This document shows positions 51,442-59,423 of a DNA stretch of 64,000 nucleotides, piece by piece (the stretch's first letter is position 1; every line of letters begins with the position of its first letter). The stretch covers positions 1 through 64,000 of the forward strand of contig JBGTKP010000033.1 in the NCBI GenBank assembly GCA_041744575.1, in the 5' to 3' direction. The stretch is from JTS-RE37 sp041744575 (GTDB lineage Bacteria > Bacteroidota > Bacteroidia > Flavobacteriales > Flavobacteriaceae). The position numbers and the translations under genes are program-made. Under the pieces are notes generated by a model. The model made no database searches. It had not been told where the DNA came from and saw only the letters and a list, made by a program, of their open reading frames with translations.

Positions 51442-51771
51442 TTATTTTTTATTTGCAGCAGAAAATACGTCACTATAAGCCGATAGGAGCGCTTCTCCTA
51501 CCAATTCTTCCGGCAGCTCTTCCAGGTGAAATGTGGTCCACCCTTGTTTTCCCCAGGCGTTCGGAACCGGCAATATAGCCCCTCCGGGAAAATCACAAAA
51601 GGTGGCCTGTTCTACAGGACTAAGTTTCAGGTTGGCGGTCTTTGAAGGGGGATGAAAGGTAGCAAAAATTCTTTTTTTTGTGACCTTAATGGCGATTCTG
51701 TCAAAATGAGGAACCTGTTCCGTATGATGAAAAGAAAGTGCCATGCTTATAAATTCTTCACTGTTTCTCAT
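51442..51771 (-). CDS. MmcQ/YjbR-family protein
   Basis: A 109-residue protein of the MmcQ/YjbR fold. RIAIKVTKKRIFATFHPPSKTANLKLSP and GKQGWTTFHLEELPEELVGEALLSAYSDVF match the family pattern. YjbR-like proteins have a double-winged, DNA-binding-like fold; real DNA binding is unproven for most. Its start ATG is 12 bases after the stop of the alpha/beta hydrolase gene (51784), so they may be co-transcribed. Confidence 0.88.
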   Translation of the reverse strand: MRNSEEFISMALSFHHTEQVPHFDRIAIKVTKKRIFATFHPPSKTANLKLSPVEQATFCDFPGGAILPVPNAWGKQGWTTFHLEELPEELVGEALLSAYSDVFSAANKK

Positions 51772-51783
51772 TCGTATGCGAAA

Positions 51784-52581
51784 TTAGGCGTCAGGCGGAT
51801 ATGGGTGGCTGATGAATGCGTGCATGAGGCTGGCCACAGCTTCGGGGATGGCGCTGCCCCAATGGCACCGCTCCTCCAGATAGTCCCCGTGCCCCCCGGG
51901 AACGATGAGTAGCTGACATGTAGGAATAAGCCTGTGGAGATGAACGGCATGCTCAGGGACTACAACGTCCTTGTCCGCACTTATAACGAGGGTAGGGGCC
52001 CGGATCGCCTGAATCTCTTTCTCCTTCCAGTCGTTGAAAGCAATCATCCGGTCTCTGTCTTTTTCAAACATATGCAATAGTTTTCTCCGGTCAGGATTTA
52101 CTTTTAGAAACGCCACCTGCAGGTCGGCAGGCATGAATGAAAGCGTGGCATCCTTCATGCTTTCAAAAAATCCGCTTACAAACCCGTTTCTTTTAACCGC
52201 AGTAGATGCCACAATGAGTGATTCCACCAGCCCGGGATGGCGCATGGCGATCTGCAGGGCCGTATTGCCCCCGTTGCTAAATCCGAGAAAGCTTGCCTTT
52301 TTAATTCCAAGCCCGGACACCAGGGCTGCAACATCATCTGCGTCCTGTTCAAATGTTTCTGGGATATCCCTGCTTCCGGATCGGCCATGATTTTGTAACT
52401 CCATGGCAATGAGCCGGTAATCTGCCACCAGCTTCGGGATGATCGCCGAGAAGGTGGACTGTATAGTGGATCCACCCCCGTGAATGAGGACCAGTGCCGG
52501 ACCTTTGCCGTATAATTCGTAATACATGGAAAGGCCATTTACTATTGCGTGTCCATTGGTCATTGTTGTAGTTTCTGCCAT
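51784..52581 (-). CDS. Alpha/beta-fold hydrolase
   Basis: A 265-residue cytoplasmic hydrolase. LVLIHGGGSTIQSTF is the oxyanion region, LGFSNGGNTALQIA holds the nucleophile Ser with Asn in place of the usual Met/Gln, VVISADKDVVVPEHAVHL carries the Asp, and VPGGHGDYLEE the His. The fold is that of esterases, lipases and dehalogenases; the substrate cannot be told. The MmcQ/YjbR-like gene follows 12 bases downstream. The region upstream (52582-53174) is mostly non-coding with a gene remnant. Confidence 0.9.
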   Translation of the reverse strand: MAETTTMTNGHAIVNGLSMYYELYGKGPALVLIHGGGSTIQSTFSAIIPKLVADYRLIAMELQNHGRSGSRDIPETFEQDADDVAALVSGLGIKKASFLGFSNGGNTALQIAMRHPGLVESLIVASTAVKRNGFVSGFFESMKDATLSFMPADLQVAFLKVNPDRRKLLHMFEKDRDRMIAFNDWKEKEIQAIRAPTLVISADKDVVVPEHAVHLHRLIPTCQLLIVPGGHGDYLEERCHWGSAIPEAVASLMHAFISHPYPPDA

Positions 52582-52690
52582 CCCTGCAAATCGATATTTA
52601 TCAATAGGGCAAACATCTGAATCATAACCGTTGGCATAATGCCGGGGTGCATGTCAGGCTGCAGCCATCCTGTTTCTGTGTTCAATAAAT

Positions 52691-52861
52691 TTAAATCCAC
52701 AACCTCATTTTAATACCATATTCACCCACATACTTTCCAGGAAGGTCATGAATGGTTCCCGGTGTCATATAGACCGACCAAAGGTCTGGTTCCTGTGCCG
52801 GCCCTCCCGCGGCAAGCAGATGAAGCATCGAAATAAAAGAAAAACTGAAAAATTTCAGCAT
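52691..52861 (-). pseudogene. Remnant of a secreted DUF1579-like protein
   Basis: A 56-codon frame from the ATG at 52861 to TAA at 52691. A signal peptide (MLKFFSFSFISMLHLLAAGG) is followed by DLWSVYMTPGTIHDLPGKYVGEYGIKMRLW and then a stop. The mature part matches the N-terminal signature of DUF1579 proteins (WxxYMTPGxxHxxLxxYxGxWxxxxxMW), which normally continue for 120 more residues. The protein therefore ends just after its first motif. The remaining part of the 590-base gap (52862-53174) shows no continuing gene. I read it as a decayed gene; a functional mini-protein is less likely. Confidence 0.6.
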
Positions 52862-53174
52862 GCGACAAATGTAAAGCAGCCAGGTATCTGACAGGATACT
52901 GAAGGTTCATAAAAATAACAATTTTATACCATATTTGGGAGGAGGTTGATGCTGTGATTTAGAGAAATCCGGCACCCGGCCGATTCGGGCGGCAGTGTTT
53001 TATTCATGGTAAACCGGCCAAAATAATGGAACATATTCTGGGCGCTTTCGCTTGCAGTTCCCATGTCTGTTCGCGCATTACGGAGTTTACAAATTCAACT
53101 CGGGATGCCGAGGGTCAACAGGAAAGGATTCACTGGCGTCCGGATTTTAGTTAGAAATAAATGTGCTGCCAGGG

Positions 53175-53783
53175 TCAGGGGCCAGGGAGTTGATTTACAA
53201 GTTGCAATCTGGCGACAACAGCGCCTTTTTCGAGTATGGTTCCGGGGGACAGGACCGCATTGGCCCCAATTCTGGAATGGTCCCCTACAACCGCCCCAAA
53301 CTTGGTTACACCCGTGGGGATCACCTGCCTGTTGACAATGACACTAATCTCTTTTTTTGCTCTTTCGTTGTAATGATTGGCAGCCACAGACCCGGCTTCG
53401 AAGTTGACATCCCGGCCGATGAGGCTGTTGCCAATGTAATTTAAATGAGCTATAGCTGAATGGGAACAGATAACACTGCTTTTGATCTCACTTCCGGGGC
53501 CGATGCGTGAGAAGGCATCCAGAAAAACCCCTTCACGATAGTAGGAATTGGCCCCGAGAAAGCATTGCTGCATAATGATGACCGGCCGCTTAATAGTGAT
53601 CCCGCTTTCCACTATGACCGACTTATGTATGGCAATACCAGCCTCAATCTGATAGTCCACCCCCAGACGAGGGATGATCTCCTCCAGGACGATTTTCAGC
53701 CTTTCAGTGATAACCCAGGGCTTTTCATGTGCAACATGCCTCAGGAGTTCCGGAAACGCGGAAAGATAGTTTGTAAGATCCAT
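53175..53783 (-). CDS. Left-handed beta-helix (hexapeptide repeat) acyltransferase-like protein
   Basis: A 202-residue protein. A helical N-terminal region (about 1-45) is followed by hexapeptide repeats of the LbH type: AGIAIHKSVIVESGITIKRPVIIM, IGPGSEIKSSVICSHSAI, IGNSLIGRDVNFEAGSVAANHY, and GDHSRIGANAVLSPGTILEKGAVV. These coils form the triangular helix of LpxA, LpxD and GlmU-like enzymes. HYNE and GRDVNFEAGSVAAN are close to the C-terminal acetyltransferase part of GlmU. The substrate is unknown. It lies 68 bases downstream of an SRPBCC gene on the same strand. Confidence 0.85.
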   Translation of the reverse strand: MDLTNYLSAFPELLRHVAHEKPWVITERLKIVLEEIIPRLGVDYQIEAGIAIHKSVIVESGITIKRPVIIMQQCFLGANSYYREGVFLDAFSRIGPGSEIKSSVICSHSAIAHLNYIGNSLIGRDVNFEAGSVAANHYNERAKKEISVIVNRQVIPTGVTKFGAVVGDHSRIGANAVLSPGTILEKGAVVARLQLVNQLPGP

Positions 53784-53851
53784 AGGTCCGAATTACCTCT
53801 TTGTTTATAAGACTGCCCAAAAATTCCCGAATCAGAAAGAGCTTTACTTTC

Positions 53852-54277
53852 TTATCCGGATAGCGCATTTTTTCCTTCAGCGTATTTCTTAAACTGTGTA
53901 AGGACACCCTGGCAAAAAAGGAGTTGTTCTTCCTCCGGCAGTTCCGGTGAAGGTTCAAAATGCTCGGTAATTATGGTTTTGCCATCATTAGAAATAAATT
54001 TGATGGTCGACTGCCGGCCATCGTGACCGGTGTACCGGATCAACTTCAGGGGCAGGATCCTGTCATAGATACCGCTATGATCAAAGCCGACACGCCCGTC
54101 AACGGTTTCCATACGAAACAAAAAGCGACCTCCTTCCGTCAGGTCTGTTTCCGCCCGTGTTGTGTGCCATTCATCCGAGGGTCGATTCCAGAAAAGAATA
54201 TCATCCGCGTTGGTCCAGATACGCCACACCTCCTCAATGCCTGATTCAACGCTTATTTCAGCCCTAAGGGTGTTCAT
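53852..54277 (-). CDS. SRPBCC (AHSA1-like) protein
   Basis: A 141-residue START/AHSA1-like domain: EISVESGIEEVWRIWTNADDILFWNRPSDEWHTTRAETDLTEGGRF is the usual opening, then LIRYTGHDGRQSTIKFISNDGKTIITEHFEPS and FCQGVLTQFKKYAEGKN as the last helix. Such proteins bind hydrophobic ligands or act as regulators of stress. It belongs to a region with a second SRPBCC gene (54662) and a sigma-factor remnant, which together look like a partly decayed ECF-sigma/ArsR module. Confidence 0.88.
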   Translation of the reverse strand: MNTLRAEISVESGIEEVWRIWTNADDILFWNRPSDEWHTTRAETDLTEGGRFLFRMETVDGRVGFDHSGIYDRILPLKLIRYTGHDGRQSTIKFISNDGKTIITEHFEPSPELPEEEQLLFCQGVLTQFKKYAEGKNALSG

Positions 54278-54421
54278 TGGATTTCAGTTGAAGTGGAATG
54301 GATCGATTTTTCAATAGCCTGAAATGAAAGGGTTTCTTAGCACATGGATCAAAAATAATAAAACTTTTTTGTGATATGTGCAGGTCCCACTGTCATGTTG
54401 CCCCGGCGTATGGTAATTGGC
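54278..54421. other. Short gap with no gene
   Basis: Between the SRPBCC gene and the sigma-factor tail I see no reading frame or hairpin that I can support. The missing upstream part of the sigma gene does not lie here, since it would be on the other side. Confidence 0.4.
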
Positions 54422-54616
54422 TCAGCTAAGGCGGCATTCTTCAATCTTGGCCCGGATCACTTTCCTTTCATTGGCAGTCCTGGCAAGATGAAGCGCCTTC
54501 TTATAGTTGGCGATGGCAATATCCGGATCCGAATCCGAATGTAATTCACCCAGGAGCAAAAAATAAAAGTGATTTGACGCTTCAGAATGAAGCAGAACCC
54601 CGGAAAGGATCTTTTT
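54422..54616 (-). pseudogene. C-terminal tail of an ECF sigma factor with TPR-like repeats (remnant)
   Basis: A frame of 64 codons without a start codon, between an in-frame TAA (54619-54617) and TGA (54424-54422). It reads HFYFLLLGELHSDSDPDIAIANYKKALHLARTANERKVIRAKIEECRLS (shown here in its two halves HFYFLLLGEL and IANYKKALHLARTANERK). This pattern is the end of the TPR-like tail of DUF6596-type ECF sigma factors, which lie beside SRPBCC and YciI-like genes in many bacteria. The main part of the sigma gene is lost. The next gene upstream is an SRPBCC gene, in line with a deletion between the two. Confidence 0.6.
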
Positions 54617-54661
54617 TTAAGTGTCAGAGACGCATAATCCCTTACCGAGGTCGCAGGGATA

Positions 54662-55153
54662 TCAGGAGAACATTTTGTCCAGATTTCCAAGCGCCATTTC
54701 GAAACCTTCTTTGAACCCCATTGCGATGATCTTTTCGAGATCGTCCAGATTTTTATGCCGGATAGTGATCACCACGGCTGTATCCTCACCGGCCTCATGA
54801 AAATTTACATTCCAGTCAGATCTTGGCAAGTCTTTATTTATGGTTCCAGCGGAATCACAAAAGCCGTCCAGGAATTTAAAATTGGTTTTTGGGGAGATCG
54901 AAGTATAATCGGCACGCGCCCAGTGTTCCTCTCCTTCAGGACCCACCATGGCATATAATCTGTATCCTCCATCGGAAAAGTCCATGTATTTTGTTTTTGA
55001 TTTCCATGGGAGAGGTGCCCACCACTGATCCAGAAGTTCCTTCTCGGTCCATGCGGCCCAAACCTGGTTGCCAGGTGCCGCAAATATCCTCTTGACGTTC
55101 ACGGTACTGGTTTCTTTGTTTACTGTAAATCCTTCATTCATTTCATTTTTCAT
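54662..55153 (-). CDS. SRPBCC/AHSA1-like protein coupled to the ArsR gene
   Basis: A 163-residue AHSA1-type protein: VNVKRIFAAPGNQVWAAWTEKELLDQWWAPLPWKSKTKYMDFSDGGYRLY is the signature, then EEHWARADYTSISPKTNFKFLDGF, WNVNFHEAGEDTAVVITIRH and the final helix FKEGFEMALGNLDKMF. It overlaps the ArsR gene by 11 bases (ATG at 55153, ArsR stop at 55143), so they form a coupled pair. ArsR-SRPBCC pairs are common and probably sense and answer to small hydrophobic molecules or stress. Confidence 0.92.
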   Translation of the reverse strand: MKNEMNEGFTVNKETSTVNVKRIFAAPGNQVWAAWTEKELLDQWWAPLPWKSKTKYMDFSDGGYRLYAMVGPEGEEHWARADYTSISPKTNFKFLDGFCDSAGTINKDLPRSDWNVNFHEAGEDTAVVITIRHKNLDDLEKIIAMGFKEGFEMALGNLDKMFS

Positions 55154-55469
55154 TTTTATCTGATTTTAAATTGCTCAATACCTGATCCAGTTGGTTCAAT
55201 CGTGTTTCCCACAGTATCCTGAACTTTTCCAGCCAGGTGTCCACTTCTCTCATCTTTAGAGGTGCCAGGTGGTAATGTATTTCCCTGCCCCCCGGCACCG
55301 GACATATTAATTCACATTCTGTAAGGATTTTCAGGTGATTGGAAACTGCCTGCCGACTGGTATTAAAATGAGTCGCCAGGGCAGTGGGAGTCATGGCATG
55401 GACGGCAATTAACCCGAGAATAGCCCTTCGGGTCGGATCTGCTATGCCCTGAAATACATCTCTTCTCAT
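55143..55469 (-). CDS. ArsR-family transcriptional regulator
   Basis: A 108-residue ArsR-type winged helix: FQGIADPTRRAILGLIAVHAMTPTALATHFNTSRQAVSNHLKILTECELICPVPGGREIHYHLAP. HFNTSRQAVSNHLKIL is the recognition helix. No cysteine pair for metal binding is present, so it belongs to the SRPBCC-linked, non-metal group. The start is ATG 55469; the upstream TTG at 55490 coincides with the predicted transcription start and one operator copy, so it is unlikely. Three TGCGCAA repeats cover its promoter, suggesting auto-repression. Confidence 0.93.
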   Translation of the reverse strand: MRRDVFQGIADPTRRAILGLIAVHAMTPTALATHFNTSRQAVSNHLKILTECELICPVPGGREIHYHLAPLKMREVDTWLEKFRILWETRLNQLDQVLSNLKSDKNEK

Positions 55470-55483
55470 AGGACTATCAATAA

Positions 55484-55532
55484 TGCGCAATCAATCATTT
55501 GCAAATATATGCGCAAACGATCAATTGCGCAA
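55484..55532 (-). promoter_or_regulatory. Promoter of the ArsR-SRPBCC operon with three TGCGCAA repeats
   Basis: On the minus strand TTG (55532-55530), exactly 20 bases, then TATATTTG (55509-55502): an ideal Bacteroidota promoter. TGCGCAA occurs at 55484-55490, 55510-55516 and 55526-55532 (the last inside a palindromic TTGCGCAA). These lie over the leader, directly next to the -7 box and over the -33 region. Such a layout fits operator half-sites for the ArsR protein encoded downstream. Confidence 0.72.
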
Positions 55533-55690
55533 ATAAATACTGGATTAGTTACTAGGAACGATGAAAGTGCCAAACCCTAATTTACTGAAGGAGGCAAGAA
55601 TGGAAGTACAAAGGTTATAAGTCTTACCGCTGCAGAAAGTATTGTGCGCCGGGAAGGCATGGGCACACTGCGGACCTCATGGTATTCACC

Positions 55691-56056
55691 CTACTTTCTG
55701 AATTCCCCGAAATGCCACAGGATGCCGGACGGATCATGGAGAAAACACTCCCTGCCCCAGTCGTAATTCCTGATAGCCGTAAGTCTAACCCTGTCATATT
55801 TTTCAGGTAGTGCCAATTCCGTGAGTTCTTTCCAATAGCGGGACACGTCATCCACCTCCAGGAAGATCATGGTATTGTCCACCCAATCCTTTACGTAAGC
55901 ATCCTGCAGGTAAAATCCCAATCCCCGGGTTCCGAAATAAGACATATCCGGCGACAGCTCCCGTTCTTCGAATCCCAGATCCTTATAGAATTGCCGGGAC
56001 ACCTGAAAATTTTCAGCCCCGATAAACGGACGGATAGAAATTGCTTTGTGTTCCAT
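55691..56056 (-). CDS. VOC-family (glyoxalase/bleomycin-resistance-like) protein
   Basis: A 121-residue vicinal-oxygen-chelate fold. ISIRPFIGAENFQVSRQFYKDLGF starts the first module, GLGFYLQDAYVKDWVDNTMIFLEVDDVSRYWKEL the second, and RECFLHDPSGILWHFGEF carries the last conserved element. Typical roles are binding or detoxifying small compounds. It lies upstream of the ArsR operon (222 bases apart), on the same strand, and may belong to the same functional neighbourhood. Confidence 0.9.
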   Translation of the reverse strand: MEHKAISIRPFIGAENFQVSRQFYKDLGFEERELSPDMSYFGTRGLGFYLQDAYVKDWVDNTMIFLEVDDVSRYWKELTELALPEKYDRVRLTAIRNYDWGRECFLHDPSGILWHFGEFRK

Positions 56057-56113
56057 GACCGAGCATTTTGACTAAAGTTTCCAATTCGGAAATTTCAATG
56101 GTTTTAAATGATT

Positions 56114-57532
56114 CTATTCAGAGGTAATGATGTCTTTGCCTTCCACCGGAACCCTGATATAGGTTCTCATCTTCCTTTTTTCCATAGCTGCCAGTTGCTC
56201 CTCTCTAAAATTGTCGGGATCTCCTTTAAACAAGACGCGCCAAATTTTTCCTTCCCTGGACTCTGAAATATAAAGAGAACCATCCGGACCTTCGGCAAGC
56301 CCCATGGGCCTGTAACGGGCATCGGCCATCTGGACTATGGTATCCACCCCGGCAAAACCGTCGGCAAAAACTTCCCAGTTACCTCTAGGTAAACCTTTGT
56401 CAAAGGGAATAAATGCAATAATATACCCTGCCTGGGGATAAGGTGCCCGGTTGGTGGATCCATGGAAAGCGATGAAGGCTCCTTTCCGATATCGCTCCGG
56501 GAACTGGTCGCCTTTGTAGAAGAGGAGATCGTTGGGTGCCCAATGCGCGGGGAGACCCATTATCGGATCGGCATATCCCTCTGCTTCTTTTAAACCATCG
56601 CCTCCATATTCAGGGGCCAGCATTCTTTTTTTCTTAAAGGGATCATAATAGGTATAGGGCCACCCGAAATCATCTCCTTCACTGATTTTCATAAACTCCA
56701 CAGCCGGAAGTACGGCACTTTCCCAGGGGGTGAAAAACTTTGGTGCATGGTTATTCAGATAATCCCGCCCATGCTGAACGGCATACAGACTGTTATCCTC
56801 ATCATTCCATGAAATCGCCACCACACTGCGTATCCCCGTGGCGTATCCCTGTCCGTCCTCCTGCGTCTGTTGTGGCTTATTTTCATCGAATTTCCAGATG
56901 CTCCCAAGCACATTCAATCCGGGGCAGGGGTAGAGTCCCTTCACAATGTCACCGGGTCCTAGTCGGGTATTATTCATTTCTTCGCAGGCATTGGTGGGTG
57001 CACTAAAGGTGACATACATCCCGCCATTATGATCAAACGCCAGGGATTTGGCATTGTGCCAGCGTTTAGGGAAAAGGTCGACAAGGATTACCTCAGGCTT
57101 GGCATCGGGAATGAGCTTGCCGGGGGTGAGTTTCTGGCGGTAAACTACCTGTTCCGAACTGAAATACAGATAGTCGTTGTGAATACGCATCTCGGTGGCG
57201 AAACTCCCGTCATTCGGATAGTCACCGAAGCGTTCGATGATATCCGCCTTCCCGTCATGGGTTGTATCCTTCAGGGCGACATTCCCGTGGGTCCCTGTTT
57301 CTTCACGCAACTTCACATAGATATCCCCGTTGTCTCTCACAGCCAGATGTCTGGAAGGTCCCACGCTGTCTGCCACCACCAGGGCTTCGAATCCATCGGG
57401 TAGGAACAAGCCCCCATTGGGGGCTTCAACCGGAAGCTTCCAGGGTTTCACCCTATCATTTTGGCAGGAGGGGGTCATAATAAGAATAGCCGGCAACAGG
57501 CACCGGGTCAACAGACCAATGCGATTCATCAT
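56114..57532 (-). CDS. Sorbosone-dehydrogenase-like (PQQ-dependent sugar dehydrogenase fold) lipoprotein
   Basis: A 472-residue lipoprotein (LLPAILIMTPSC as lipobox). The six-bladed propeller begins with GGLFLPDGFEALVVAD and contains YVTFSAPTNACEE, GPGDIVKGLYPCPGLNVLGSIWKFDENKPQ, then ATGIRSVVAISWNDEDNSLYAVQHGRDYLNNHAPKFF, DDFGWPYTYYDPFKKKRM and RPMGLAEGPDGSLYISESREGKIWRV. This is the soluble glucose/L-sorbosone dehydrogenase fold; in most Bacteroidota homologues the cofactor is unknown and PQQ genes are absent here. It acts at the cell envelope, perhaps in sugar oxidation. No other pathway gene is adjacent. Confidence 0.85.
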   Translation of the reverse strand: MMNRIGLLTRCLLPAILIMTPSCQNDRVKPWKLPVEAPNGGLFLPDGFEALVVADSVGPSRHLAVRDNGDIYVKLREETGTHGNVALKDTTHDGKADIIERFGDYPNDGSFATEMRIHNDYLYFSSEQVVYRQKLTPGKLIPDAKPEVILVDLFPKRWHNAKSLAFDHNGGMYVTFSAPTNACEEMNNTRLGPGDIVKGLYPCPGLNVLGSIWKFDENKPQQTQEDGQGYATGIRSVVAISWNDEDNSLYAVQHGRDYLNNHAPKFFTPWESAVLPAVEFMKISEGDDFGWPYTYYDPFKKKRMLAPEYGGDGLKEAEGYADPIMGLPAHWAPNDLLFYKGDQFPERYRKGAFIAFHGSTNRAPYPQAGYIIAFIPFDKGLPRGNWEVFADGFAGVDTIVQMADARYRPMGLAEGPDGSLYISESREGKIWRVLFKGDPDNFREEQLAAMEKRKMRTYIRVPVEGKDIITSE

Positions 57533-57757
57533 AAATTTACGAATGCTTTGAGATAGCTATCAACTCCGCAATATCTTTCACGGCCACCGGGCGTATATTG
57601 AAGTGCGAAATGAACCCTGCCAACCATAAGATGGCGCTACGCAGACAGGAGTGTTAAAGGTAGGCATTCCATCCCTATGTTACTGACTTTTTAAGGAAGC
57701 CAGGGCATACGGAGGCAGATTCTCAGACGGGCAACCTCATAGGTTAGGGGTGCTTTA

Positions 57758-58153
57758 TTAGGCCCCTGAGCCGGCGGCAGCAACCGCATGATCATTGTCC
57801 ACAGTACTACCGCTGACGCCTATGGCCCCAATGATCTCTCCTCCTGCATCCTTCAGTGGGATGCCTCCCGGAAAGGTTATGAGTCCGTGGTTGGAATGTT
57901 CTATATTGTATAGCGCGCCTCCAGGCTGGGAAAGTTTGCCTATTTCCCCTGTGTTCATATCGAAATAGCGGGCCGTTTTCGCTTTTTTGATCGCGATGTC
58001 CAGGGAGCCAAGCCATGCTCCGTCCATCCGTGCAAAGGCCACAAGATTGGCACCGGCGTCCACTACCGCGATATTCATTTTAGTATCCAGTTCCATTGCT
58101 TTTGCTTTTGCCGCTGTTATCATTTTTTCGGCCTGTTTCAATGTCATTCCCAT
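57758..58153 (-). CDS. HbpS/GlcG-family heme-binding-like protein
   Basis: A 131-residue protein of the GlcG/HbpS (DUF336) family. LKQAEKMITAAKAKAMELDTKMNIAVVDAGANLVAFARMDGAWLGSLDIAIKKAKTA is the usual first half; GGIPLKDAGGEIIGAIGVSGSTVDNDHAVAAAG the second. No signal peptide is present. HbpS binds heme in Streptomyces, while many family members have unclear roles. It lies between the sorbosone-dehydrogenase-like gene and the GH43 gene on the same strand, with gaps of 225 and 141 bases. Confidence 0.9.
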   Translation of the reverse strand: MGMTLKQAEKMITAAKAKAMELDTKMNIAVVDAGANLVAFARMDGAWLGSLDIAIKKAKTARYFDMNTGEIGKLSQPGGALYNIEHSNHGLITFPGGIPLKDAGGEIIGAIGVSGSTVDNDHAVAAAGSGA

Positions 58154-58294
58154 CTTCTGTTTTTTATAGGGTTCATAATCTATAAAGATAACAACTCCCG
58201 GCTAATGTATAAATGGCAATAAATGACGAAGGTTGATTTGCCTGTGGAGAACATCTTGTTTAAGTGTTCCAAGCCGCCTCCGGATCCGGAAGGT

Positions 58295-59410
58295 TCAGTA
58301 AGAAATCCTAACCTTTTGGTCCAAAGGAAGGGGCGATCCGAAAAAAGGTTGGTCCTCTGACCAGGAAAAGGGCTGTATGTGCACTTGGCGGTTTTCCCAG
58401 CCACCCCCTTTGAGCGCATTGCAGTGATAGACCATATAATCTTCTGTCCCTATTTTTAAATAAGAGGCATGACCCGGGCTGATGACCTGCCCGGTGCCGG
58501 TAAAGACCGGCTGTTCATTTTTCGACCACGAGGATTCAAGCAGGGGATCATCCCCTTTTAGTTCCAACATTCCCAAACAGTAGTAATCGGACCAGCTGCC
58601 ACTGGCAGAATAGATGATAAACACCTGTCCCTGACGCCGCAACACCTGTGGTCCTTCATTGATGGTTGGCAAACCATTGCCCGCTCCCTGTTTTTCCCAG
58701 CTGAACTCGGGACTGGATATTTTTATTCTCTCAGAAGCTATCCGGGTTGGGCCATCCATTTCTGCGATATAAAGATGTTGTTGTTCGTTTACAGCCCCTT
58801 CCCAGCCGGACCATACGAAATACATTTTATCCAGGTGGGTTAAGACCGTTCCGTCAATGGCCCATTTGTCAGACACATCAGACAGTTTACCTTCATATTT
58901 AAAAGGTCTGTCAACCGTGGCTTTGTCTGCAGAAATAACGTGCATCCTGTGGTTGGAATTATCTCCGTCATCCGCAGCAAAATAAACATACCAGCTGTCT
59001 TTTATTCTGTGTAGTTCAGGGGCCCAGATTTCCTGGGAATACAACGTATTGGAAGGCGGTTCCCAGATCTTATGGGCAGGCGCTGATTCCAGTTGTGAGA
59101 TTCTTTCAACCGACTTTACATAGATCGCATTGTTCCGGGAATAACAATATCTGATGGTATCCCCATCCATGATCATCCATGGATCGGCACCCCGGCTAAC
59201 GATTGGATTGGTTACATATTCATCTTTAAGTTGTGCCTCGACGGCAATTTCTTCGCCGCAGCTACCAATGAATATCAGCAAGAAATACCCCAACCCAAGC
59301 AGCAAATTTCTGATAATATCCCACTTTCGATTTCCTGCCTTCTGTACTATTTCTTTGGTTAGCCATAGTGAATCAGGTGAAAAGGTATTGGTTTTATAGC
59401 GGGATGACAT
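58295..59410 (-). CDS. Glycoside hydrolase family 43 lipoprotein
   Basis: A 371-residue protein. The membrane anchor is unusual: about 34 residues precede a hydrophobic stretch (LLLGLGYFLLIFIGSC) with a lipobox-like Cys. The five-bladed propeller has the three GH43 acids: GADPWMIMDG (general base Asp), WAIDGTVLTH (pKa-tuning Asp) and INEGPQVLRR (general acid Glu). SQEIWAPELHRIKDSWYVYFAADDG is another family mark. GH43 enzymes cut arabinan, arabinoxylan or xylan. The ATG at 59410 is the only ATG before the anchor and its upstream part overlaps the DoxX gene end (59424) only if a TTG at 59455 is used. Confidence 0.88.
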   Translation of the reverse strand: MSSRYKTNTFSPDSLWLTKEIVQKAGNRKWDIIRNLLLGLGYFLLIFIGSCGEEIAVEAQLKDEYVTNPIVSRGADPWMIMDGDTIRYCYSRNNAIYVKSVERISQLESAPAHKIWEPPSNTLYSQEIWAPELHRIKDSWYVYFAADDGDNSNHRMHVISADKATVDRPFKYEGKLSDVSDKWAIDGTVLTHLDKMYFVWSGWEGAVNEQQHLYIAEMDGPTRIASERIKISSPEFSWEKQGAGNGLPTINEGPQVLRRQGQVFIIYSASGSWSDYYCLGMLELKGDDPLLESSWSKNEQPVFTGTGQVISPGHASYLKIGTEDYMVYHCNALKGGGWENRQVHIQPFSWSEDQPFFGSPLPLDQKVRISY

Positions 59411-59423
59411 GTTTCTCCAAAGG

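Noticed and set aside
53063..53335. 90-codon plus-strand ORF
   Set aside because: Rich in Trp, Arg and Pro, antisense to the hexapeptide-repeat gene; a shadow.
54457..54690. 77-codon ORF over the sigma remnant
   Set aside because: The neighbouring frame gives the recognisable TPR-like tail; this one is its shifted shadow.
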